Shown piece by piece: positions 53,220 through 64,000 of a stretch of 64,000 nucleotides of DNA. The stretch's first letter is position 1; each line of letters starts with the position of its first letter. The translations under genes were made by a program, and so were the position numbers. The notes below the pieces were generated by a model. That model was given only the letters and a program-made list of their open reading frames with translations, was not told where the DNA came from and made no database searches. This DNA is from Prorocentrum cordatum (taxonomy: Eukaryota > Sar > Dinophyceae > Prorocentrales > Prorocentraceae). The stretch is taken from the NCBI GenBank assembly GCA_963575745.1, contig CAUYUJ010022526.1:1-64000 (forward strand). Reading direction: 5' to 3'.

Positions 53220-54135
53220 CACACCCCTCAGACTTCGTGGCCCCATGGGGAGCCCAAACCGAAGCCTACATGCCAGGGTTCGTACGAGTTACCGCCTTTC
53301 CACTTCGGCATGCCACTCACACGTTTCGTGGCCCAGTGCCAAAGTTCGCGTCAAGTCTCGCGCTCCATGCCGGCGCACCCTTCACGCGTGTGTTGGCCCC
53401 ATAGAGTGGACTCCAAGTAATGCCCACATTCCAGGTTTCGCATGCATTCCCGTTTTTCATGTCGGCACACGCGTACATGGTTCGTGGCCCCATAAGGAAC
53501 ACCAGCGAAGACCCAAAGGCCATGGATCGCATGTGTTCCCGCTTTTGATTCCGGCACACTTCTCACACGCTTCGTGGCCCAATCAGGAGCTCCAATTAAG
53601 ACCTAATGCCTTCGTTCGCTTGAGTTCCCGCCTCACCTTCTCGCACACCCTTCATACGCGTCGTGGCCCCACAAAGGGGCATCCAGCAAAGGCCCAAATG
53701 CCAGGGTTCGCATGTATTCCCGCTTGTCATGTTGGGCCCCATCCTTCAAACGTGTCGTGGCCCCATAGGGATCTCCAGCTGAGGCCCAAGTTCCAGAATT
53801 GGCATGAGTTCCCCCATGTCATTTTGGCATACCCCTCTTCTCGTTTCGTGGTCCAATAGGGAACCCCAAGTTAGGGCCAATTTCCAAGGTTGGCATGAGT
53901 TCCTGCTTGTCATTTTTGGCATTCTCCTCACATGTGTCGTGGCCCCATAGGGAGTTCCAGTTAAGGCCCACATGCCAGAGTTCGCATGAGTTTCAGCTTG
54001 TCAGGTCAGCACACCCGTCACACGTTTCGTGGCCCCCTTATGGACCTCCAGCTAAGGCCCAAATACCTGAGGCTGCGTGAGTTCCCGCATTTCATGTCGG
54101 CGCACCCCTAGCACTTTTCGTGGCCATATAGGCCA
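53220..54135 (+). repeat. 91-bp satellite
   Basis: About ten to eleven diverged units, with CGTGGCCCC recurring near 53237, 53328, 53483, 53574, 53662, 53757, 53847, 53938, 54028 and 54120. The spacing is about 91 bp; one unit near 53393 is shortened. The unit includes GGAGCTCCAGCTAAGGCCCA, TTCGCATGAGTTCCCGCTTG and TCATGTCGGCACACCC. Confidence 0.9.
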
Positions 54136-54745
54136 TAGGCACTTTCACCAACCGCGCCAGTGCGAGCGCCATGTCTCCCCACATTTTACATTTTCTTGCC
54201 CCACAGGGAGTTCCCTTTTATCGTCCCACCTGCCTTTAGAAACTCACGCTTGCCTATGGTCGGATCCGTCGCCAGGGTTTTGTCCCTGGCGGTAACGGGC
54301 GTTACCGGGTTGGGGGAGGGGAAGGGGCCTGTAACGTCACCATTCATTCTGAGTGGCTAATTCCCAGACGGCGCCAGCGCGCTTCGTGACGTTTGCAGGG
54401 AGGGGGGCGGGGCCAGTAACGGGCGTTATCGCGAATAATCATGCCTGACATCCTTGCGTCGTGACCAAAAACGCTGCGTTTGGGAATTTTTGTGCTCCGT
54501 GGGCCATTCCCAGGGACTGGGGCGGTTAAAACAGCTCGGGATGTCGGTCCTTGAGACAGGTCCAGACCTCTGAAGGGAAGCCTTCTTAAGAAGGTCACGG
54601 CGTTGGATGTCTTGGTCCATTTTCTTCTTCGCCTCCTGCTCGGGGGATGAAGACTGAACACAACACCGATCCTGCCCCAGCCAGGACCGGTCAGGCGGTC
54701 ATTTGACGTCCCCCGGCCGTCGATGTTTCTGCTTGTTCGCATTTT
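54136..54745. other. No gene; GGTAACG palindromes
   Basis: GGTAACG-GG-CGTTACC at 54291-54306 and GTAACGGGCGTTAT at 54416-54429, about 125 bp apart. The remainder is unrecognised. Confidence 0.5.
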
Positions 54746-54749
54746 TGAG

Positions 54750-55655
54750 GAGGGGGAGGCGGAGGCGGAGGAGGCGGAGGCGGAGGCGGTGGAGGAGGAG
54801 GAGGAGGAAGAGGTGGAGGAGGAGGAGGAGGAGGAGGAGGAGGAGGAGGCGGAGGATCCGGATGATGATGATGAGGAGGAGGAGGAGGCGGAGGCGGAGG
54901 CGGAGGCGGAGGAGGAGGAGGAGGCGTAGGAGGAGGAGAAGGAGGAGGAGAAGCAGAGGCGGAGGCGGAGGAGGAGCGGAGGAGGAGGAGGAGGAGGAGG
55001 AGGAGGAGGAGAGGAGGAGGAGGAGGAGGAGGAGGAGGAGGAGGAGGAAGAGGAGGAGGAGGAGGAGGAGGAGGAGGAGGGGAGGAGAGAGGAGGAGGAG
55101 ACGGAGGAGGAGGAGGAGGAGGAGACGGAGGAGGCGGAGGAGGCGGAGGAGGCGGAGGCGGAGGAGGAGGAGAGGCGGAGGAGGAGGAGGAGGAGGAGAA
55201 TCTGAGGAGGAGGATACGAGGCGGAGGAGGCGGAGGCGGAGGAGGAGGAGAGGAGGAGGAGGAGGAGGAGGAGGAGGAGAGAGAAGGAGCAGGAGGAGGA
55301 GAAGGCGGAGGAGGATGCTATGAGGAGGAGGAGGAGGAGAAGGAGGAGGAGGAGGAGGAGGAGGAGGAGGAGGAGAGGAGGAGGAGGAGGAGGCGGAGGA
55401 GGAGGAGGGAGGAGGGCGGAGGCGGAGGCGGAGGCGGAGGAGGAGGAGGAGGAGGAGGAGGAGGAGGAAGAGGAGGAGGAGGAGGAGGAGGAGGAGGAGG
55501 AGGAGGAGGAGGAGAGGAGAAGGCGGAGGTGGAGGAGGAGGCGGAGGAGGAGGATGAGGAGGAGGAGGAGGAGGATGAGGAGGAGAAGGATGAGGAGGAG
55601 GAGGTGGAGGAGGAGGAGGAGGAGGAGGAGGAGGAGGAGGAGGGGGGAGGAGAGG
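54750..55655 (+). repeat. 900-bp AGG/GCGGAG array
   Basis: Purine-rich GGA with GGCGGA variants and two short GAT insertions (54864 and 55552). It is open in several frames because the motif lacks stops. Confidence 0.95.
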
Positions 55656-55805
55656 AGGAGGGCCTGGCGGCCGCATGCCGCGGCCGCCATGGACAATGTC
55701 CCCCCGGGTAATCGCTGGTGTCCCGCCTCGCGGCCTCGACATTGCTCCGCATAATTACAGCGGTCGCCATGTCCTGAGGGTCCCCGCGAGTCCCTGGTGT
55801 CCCCC

Positions 55806-56012
55806 CTTTCGGGGGCGGCAAAGAGGGGTGTGATGACTAGGGGGGGGTGGATATCATGGCGGGGGCCAGGATTTCTCCCCAGGTTTCATGGCGCCTCTTC
55901 TTATCTCATTTCGTCCCTGGCCCCCCCCCCTGGGCCGCGCACATGCCGCCGGCCATGATTTGCGCCCCCCTCCTTTTGGACGCCCCCCTCTTAGTCGGCC
56001 CTGACCCTTGCG
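55806..56012. mobile_element. MITE-like element F6, copy 2
   Basis: GGGGGCGGCAAAGAGGGG, GGATATCATGGCGGGGGCCA, CATGCCGCCGGCCATGATTT and GGACGCCCCCCTCTTAG align with 2010-2219. The inverted ends are more eroded. Confidence 0.55.
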
Positions 56013-56796
56013 TCCTTGATGCATGATGTCAGGATAAGCGGTGCGAAAAGTTACATTCAGACTACAACACAATACCTTTGGAAATGATTTAAGACTTTTC
56101 TGTACAGCCAGTGAGATGCTAACGCTTTCGCCCCCGCACCCATGGCCGAAATGCTATCCGCTCTTCCTCCTTTTCAGTCGTCGGTGTTCTTATACATTCC
56201 TTCATGTTCACTTCCTCTTCCAAATATTATTCCGTGCAATATTAGTTTAGCTATGCCACTTCAGCTTCCTTGTTCTTCGTAGTGTGATATTAATGGGATG
56301 CTCTCTCCATGCTATATTGGTTGTCCTTCCATGCTCGTTGTGTGTTCGTTGCTGGCTCCTTCGGTGTTATTATTATCCGTTCACTCCGCTCTTTGTGATT
56401 TCGGCAATTTCCGAACAGCATACTAGTTGATGCCTGGTTCCTTGTATGGTAGGTTTGTCATGTGATATTGTTGTCGTATCTTCAGCATCTGTTATGCTTT
56501 GTATTTCCCAGTGCCCTTTTGTTTGTGTGACTTTTATCTTGTATTGCTCTTCTAATCGCGTGTCCCGGATGAGAAGGTATAAAAAGGTACACCTTCAGCA
56601 CCAACGAGTTCGTTATCTCTGGCCAAGACACTTTTGGTCAGCGGTAGGGTGGCCCGTCTCCACGTCTCCACCAAGGGCTGGAATGTCTTACCGTGTTGGA
56701 GCTGCGTTAGAGTGTCCTGGGCAATTGGCTTGGGGAGGCTCCTCCAGAGCGAGCAGGGTATCGTGATGTGGGGAACTCCGATTGCAGCATACTTTG

Positions 56797-56804
56797 ACAC
56801 ATCA
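56797..56804. repeat. Target site duplication, TIR element F1 copy 2 (left)
   Basis: ACACATCA, exact match to 58006-58013. Confidence 0.9.
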
Positions 56805-58005
56805 GAAAGAGCGTGTTCTACCGCTGCTGGCGGCAAACCGGGGGGGGTCACTACCGGTTCGAACCCCTCCCCCCCCCCCCCCCCCCCCCCTCCGGAAAAC
56901 CGGGGGGGGCACTACCGGTTCGAACCCCTCCCCCCACCCCCCCCCCTGCTCATCATGAAAAGGGGGGGGGGTCACTACCGGTTCGAACCCCTCCCCCCCC
57001 CCCCCCCCCCCTCCGGATCCGGAAAACCGGGGGGGGTCACTACCGGTTCGAACCCCCCCCCCCTCGAAAACCGAGTGGGGGTGCGGACAGTGGTGGGGAC
57101 GGTGTTGGTGGGGACAGTGGTGAGGGGATAGCGGGACAGTGGTGGGGACAGTGGGACAGTGGGACAGTGGTGGGGACGGTAGTGGTGGGGACAGTGGTGG
57201 GGACAATGGTGGGAACAGGGGGGGACAGTGGACAGTGGTGGTGACGGTGGTGGTGGGGACAGTGGTGTGGGGACAATGGGAATGAGGTGGAAACAGTGGG
57301 ACAGTGGAGGGTACAATGGTGGTGGGGACAGTGGTGAAGGCGGTGGCGAGGACGGCGGTGGGACAATGGGACAGAGGTACAGTGGGGACAGTGGTGGGGA
57401 CAGTGGGGACAGTGGTGGGAACAGTGGGACAGCTCAGTGGGACAGCGGAGGAGTCAGTGGGACAGTGGGGACAGTGGGGATAGTCGGGCAGTGGTTGGGG
57501 CCGTGGAGACAGTGGGGAGAGTGGAACCGTGGTGGGAACAGTTCTGGGGACAGCGGGGACAGTGCGACAGTGGTGGGGCCACTGGTGGGGACAGTAGGGG
57601 CGGTGGTGGAACCAGTGGGGACAGCGGTGGTGAGGACAGTGGTGCTGGGAACACCAGTGGGGGATGTGATGCGGACGGTGGTGGGGACCGGGAGTCGTTT
57701 GCTGGCGGTGAGTGGGGGGGGGGGGGGTTCGAACCGGTAGTGACCCCCCCCGGTTTTCCGGATCCGGAGGGGGGGGGGGGATTCGAACCGGTAGTGACCC
57801 CCCCCCGGTTTCGAGCGGAGGGGGGGGGGGGGGAGGGGTTAGGGAGGGGGGGGGTTTTACCGGGGGAAGGGGGGGGGGGGGGGGGGGGGGGGAGGGTTCC
57901 AGCAGGGGGGGGGATTTTCGGAGGGGGGGGGGGGGCGACCCCCGGGTTCCAGAGGAAAAGGTTGGCAATTTTCCATAGTAAAGCGGCGGTGGATCACGCT
58001 CTCTC
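56805..58005. mobile_element. TIR DNA transposon F1, copy 2 (non-autonomous)
   Basis: Same ends as 25137-25802 (GAAAGAGCGTGTTCTACCGC; GCGGTGGATCACGCTCTCTC) and a perfect 8-bp target duplication. It has four direct units of TCACTACCGGTTCGAACCCC, a GGGGACAGTGG minisatellite longer than in copy 1 (57080-57690), two inverted units and extended G-runs (57810-57950) that may be poorly sequenced. The shared minisatellite stretch is very similar between copies, implying recent movement. No transposase. Confidence 0.85.
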
Positions 58006-58289
58006 ACACATCACCATCCGAACAATACTGCCAGGCCCGAGCTGAACAGAGCAATACGGCCAGGCCCGAGCTTGAAAGATTATTGCCAGCAGGCGCCGAG
58101 CTCCAGATGAGCTCAGCGAGGACGTCTCGATCGCGCTCCCTCGCAAGCCCTGCCTCCTCATCATCCTCCTGCTCCTCCCCCTCTTCTTGAGTTACGTACG
58201 TTGCGTCTCTCATACTGAGACTTGTTAGCAACATCTTTCTTATTCCTCCTGAGTCCCGAACTTTAATTATCATCAGGGGCACTTGGTTA

Positions 58290-58410
58290 TTCTGCAGCTA
58301 TCCTGCCTGCCTGCCTCCCTGCATCCTCCCTGCCTGCCTCCCTCCTCTCTCCTCCATGCTTTCCCCTCTATCTCTGCTCCCCCTCCCTTGCTTTCCCCCC
58401 TCACGCTTCC
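58290..58410 (+). repeat. CTGC/CTCC pyrimidine tract
   Basis: CCTGCCTGCCTCC-type units. Confidence 0.7.
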
Positions 58411-58439
58411 AGACCTCAGAGCCGGACAGCGTCGGCATG

Positions 58440-60190
58440 GGCGCACCAGACGGAACGTCCACCCGGGACCCGTTCGAGGCAAGAGTTGGAGGACAGCAAA
58501 GGAGAGGCTCAACATATCGTACAGAGTGATGAAGGCCTTTGAGCAGACGAGGCGGATTTTTCATTCGGTCATCCTTTCTGTGAAGCAGAGGGGGTGGCGA
58601 AGTCGGTGGTTTCATGTTTTAGGGGTTGCAAGGTCTGAGGCTTGTCACCAGGCAGGTGTACGGGCACGGCCACACGTCCTCGGACTTCTTCGGCGCGATC
58701 TATTCGACCTCGACCCCGTCGGCAAGGCCGCCTTCATGACGCTGGGCAGGTACTGTGAGGAGTGGTGGAGGACAGCGGACGTGAAGCACAGGAACGGTAA
58801 TGTGGTGCCAGCGACCATGCAGAGGCGCGTCTGCGAGCAGGCCCTCATCGACGATGAAGGCGGCAATTCGGAAGCAGGACCGATCAGCGCGACTCTCCAG
58901 GCGACCACCGCGGCAGGGTGGCAGGTCGAGAGCGCCACAGTTTGTCTCCCCGCGCTACGGCGGGCTCTCCATCCTCGAGCATAGCCCGAAGCGCATGGGG
59001 TGTACTACAAGGGCGTCATGGGCAGTGTGCGCACCAAGGCCACAAGGAGGGTGTGCGTAGGCGCGAGGGACTCACCGAACAAGACCTGCCCATAGTCTGG
59101 TGGGACGCCGTCACCAGCACATTCGCCTCCACGCACATGATGCCCCTTGAGAAGCGACCCGTGGCTGCGGTCGTCGGCGGGACCTACTTCACGGGCGCCA
59201 AGATGTACGACGGCAGTGCAGGTGAGTGAAGGCACGGTCGTGTGCCAGGCACGTTGGCGCATCGCCTCGGAGCGTGCGTGGCATGTTAGCAGGGCCATGA
59301 CAGCGTGGTCTTTCCATCCCCTCCGCGCCTTGAGCACCGCAGCGCGCATGGGAATGGTGATATCGACGGTTTGTTTTGTCCGCGAACCCCGTTCCTCCCC
59401 CGTTCGGCAGGTGGCCTTGCCGTGCGCGCCCGCGAAGGTGTTCGTTCGAGCGTTCGTTTGCGATGATGACGTGGATGTCGAACGCTTTGCGTTTCACCCT
59501 GACCGGCCCTTAGCAAGAAATAGCTCCGCCACAACCAGTGCGCTCGAAGAGCTCCTTGTGGCGGGGTGAGCGGTGGTGTGGTGGGGGGTGGGGTGGGAGG
59601 GGGGGCGGGATCGTTGGCAAGCTTCTGGACTCCTTACCTCTCAGTTCCTTCCCTCCGCCCTATGCTGCTGAGCTCCAGGCCTGTGTGTGGAGCTGAATTT
59701 GGTGACAGGGGCCAGGGCTACTTGGGTGAGTGCGGCTGTGTTGGCAGCCTCTGCACCTCTAGTCTCGCGTGGTTGGATGCTGGGCACTGGCGCCGCGTGC
59801 GGCACGGCGACCTCGCATGCGCAGCGACGGTCGAGGTCAAGTCGCACCAGGACGTCCAAGGCGCCCTTCAGACGGAGGGTGAGTCGCGGGTCGTCTTCAA
59901 TGCGTGGGCCGATGAAGCAGCGAACGCAGCACTCAGCCTGCGGCCGCGACGGGCCCCGGAAGAGGTGCGCCTGGATGAGGTCTTCGCGGAGGCACGGCGT
60001 GGTTTGATGGTCCTTGGGCGCGTGCTGGCGCGAGGACCTCCGCCCAGAGCTGAGTGGGCCCATTTCCCGCCGCGCGAGCGTCCCCCAGCGGCTGGGCGTG
60101 TGGCGCACACTGCACGCAGCACATCTCAACGCCACTTTGCTCTGGCGGTGTGCGCTGAGGGCCTATCATCGCTCCCCGCAGGACGTGCGT
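58440..60190 (+). pseudogene. Degenerate coding region ending in an RNase H-like segment
   Basis: Protein-like stretches in shifting plus frames: SWRTAKERLNISYRVMKAFE, DPVGKAAFMTLGRYCEEWWR, LTEQDLPIVWWDAVTSTFAS and VAAVVGGTYFTGAKMYDGSA, the last ending at a GTGAGT donor (59222). After GGCAG (59410) comes VALPCAPAKVFVRAFVCDDD, EELLVAG and another GGTGAGC. The final stretch has HWRRVRHGDLACAATVEVKS-HQD, then FNAWADEAANAALSLRP, resembling the 'VKSH...W..N..AD.AA' end of RNase H in retroelements; the catalytic N-terminal half is not seen. Frames do not join cleanly across the candidate introns, so decay is likely. The RNase H call is inference. Confidence 0.4.
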
Positions 60191-60278
60191 GAGGAGGAGG
60201 AGGAGGAGGAGGAGGAGGAGGAGGAGGAGGAGGCGGAGGAGGCGGAGGAGGCGGAGGAGGCGGAGGAGGCGGAGGAGG
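60187..60278 (+). repeat. (AGG)n / (GGAGGC)n microsatellite
   Basis: Pure AGG, then GGCGGA units. Confidence 0.95.
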
Positions 60279-60279
60279 A

Positions 60280-61050
60280 GTGCGTGTGCGTGCTCACACT
60301 TTCCGCGCCAACTCTTGGGGGCGCCGCGCGCCCACGGTCAGAGGCCATCCCGGCCTTCCAGCAGAGGAGACCATGCAGGCACGGATCGCACCGCCAGCGA
60401 CCATCGGCCACCTCGTGCAGACCGTGCTGCGGAGAGCACGGCCTCTCGCCCTCAGGCCGTCCTCCGATGGGCTTCGAAGGCGGGCGAGCACCTCCAAGAG
60501 GTCCTCAGAGCATGCTTTCCCTCCTCCATGGTCCGCCCTCCTCTTCTCTCCTCTTCATCCCCAGACGGCCGACGTCATGTTTGTTTGTTTGGCCAGTTTG
60601 CTTTTTAATTCCCCCTGGAGGTCTGGACCCCTTCCCGGGGGCTAGCTTTTCCTCCCCGTTTTCGATGGTTCTGGGGACCAGCGATTTACAATTTTACGCA
60701 CGATGCGTGCGGGTCAGGGTCTTGGAGCAAAACCTACTCCCAAATCTGTCCCGGGGTGCGTTCCGGTCAGAATTTCGAGGGGATTCCAGCTGTGGCTACG
60801 GGACCCCCCCCGGAGGCCGTTCGTCGAAGCCATCTCTTCGAGCCTTGATCCTCGAAGCTCGAACCCTTAACCTCGTGATCCTTTCCCCCCCAAGGCCTTC
60901 AAGGAGAGGGGCCGCACGCGGAAGAGGTTCGATGACTTGCTCTCGAAGATGCCCTGCGCTCTGCGGCGGCACGTCCTGACAGGGGAGGGTGGGAGAAGGA
61001 GGAGGAGGATGAGGAGGAGGAGGAGGAGACGCAGGTCGCAGCAGGAACAG
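60280..61050. other. No gene firmly supported; F10 copy inverted
   Basis: 60740-60815 on the minus strand matches F10 (CGAAATTCTGACCGGAACGC and ACCCCGGGACAG). Frames at 60280-60650 may extend the preceding coding remnant. Confidence 0.4.
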
Positions 61051-61084
61051 GAGCATGAACAGGAGTAGGACCAGGACCAATACC

Positions 61085-64000
<2,916 letters not shown>

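Larger units (their letters stand above)
56555..58282 (-). pseudogene. Unrecognised ORF split by a TIR element
   Basis: The minus-strand upstream part (58282-58006) reads MPLMIIKVRDSGGIRKMLLT, TYVTQEEGEEQEDDEEAGLA, RDVLAELIWSSAPAGN and ends WQYCSDGDV. The downstream part (56804-56555) starts SKYAAIGVPHITIPCSLWRS and continues LPKPIAQDTLTQLQHGKTFQ, PLVETWRRATLPLTKSVLAR and NELVGAEGVPFYTFSSG. Deleting the element plus one 8-bp duplication joins them in frame (CSDGDV-SKYAA). The intact frame would be about 175 codons; family unknown. The frame-preserving junction is the main support that it was coding. Confidence 0.5.

Noticed and set aside
54344-55742. 450-codon Leu/Ser/Pro ORF in the AGG array
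   Set aside because: Low-complexity reading of a purine repeat in several frames at once.
60790-60806. Minus-strand CCGTAGCCA as a spliced-leader relic
   Set aside because: Nine bases only, inside the F10 repeat, with no coding frame downstream.

Overview
This window looks like nuclear DNA of a dinoflagellate. The best evidence is two sequences that closely resemble the conserved 22-nt dinoflagellate spliced leader, which is normally added only to mRNA. One (14028-14049) lies 22 bp upstream of a start codon, the other (51303-51326) 70 bp upstream. That is the signature of trans-spliced mRNAs copied back into the genome. Very low gene density, a mostly GC-rich background, long triplet and minisatellite arrays, and short exon-like islands with GC-rich third positions all fit. 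I cannot name the species.

Layout. 0-6 kb: (GTC)n and (AGG)n arrays plus composite repeats built on a CTTGG-rich minisatellite. 7-8.4 kb: two minus-strand coding islands separated by a 21-bp minisatellite. 8.5-13.7 kb: microsatellites, a CGCGACCCAC minisatellite with a 90-bp palindrome, and an AT-richer tandem duplication. 14.0-14.4 kb: an SL-tagged small ORF. 14.7-17.8 kb: 63-bp satellite, AT-rich minisatellite, a run of 41 A, and a self-complementary GGATCCTATA satellite. 17.9-18.6 kb: minus-strand coiled-coil ORF with poly-Asn. 20.5-29.2 kb: several MITE-like families and a dead non-LTR reverse transcriptase (24.5-26.6 kb) split by a TIR element. 29.7-33 kb: TGTGCAA minisatellite, GAT/AGG and CGACGAC arrays. 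34.6-36.2 kb: broken minus-strand coding remnants. 38.7, 41.7-42.4 and 45.2 kb: plus-strand exon-like islands among MITEs. 39-41.5 kb: CATA/TGTA/CTGT arrays. 50-54 kb: TCG/CAT arrays, the second SL-tagged pseudogene and a 91-bp satellite. 54.7-55.6 kb: AGG array. 56-58.3 kb: a minus-strand ORF split by the second TIR element. 58.4-60.2 kb: degenerate coding sequence ending in an RNase H-like segment. 61-64 kb: a GAT/GCT array running off the end.

Most long open frames here are artefacts of triplet repeats and are not annotated as genes. The main biological content is mobile: at least six TIR or MITE-like families (several with convincing 8-bp target duplications), a non-LTR retroelement, and two relics of spliced-leader retroposition. 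No complete multi-exon gene can be reconstructed from the window.
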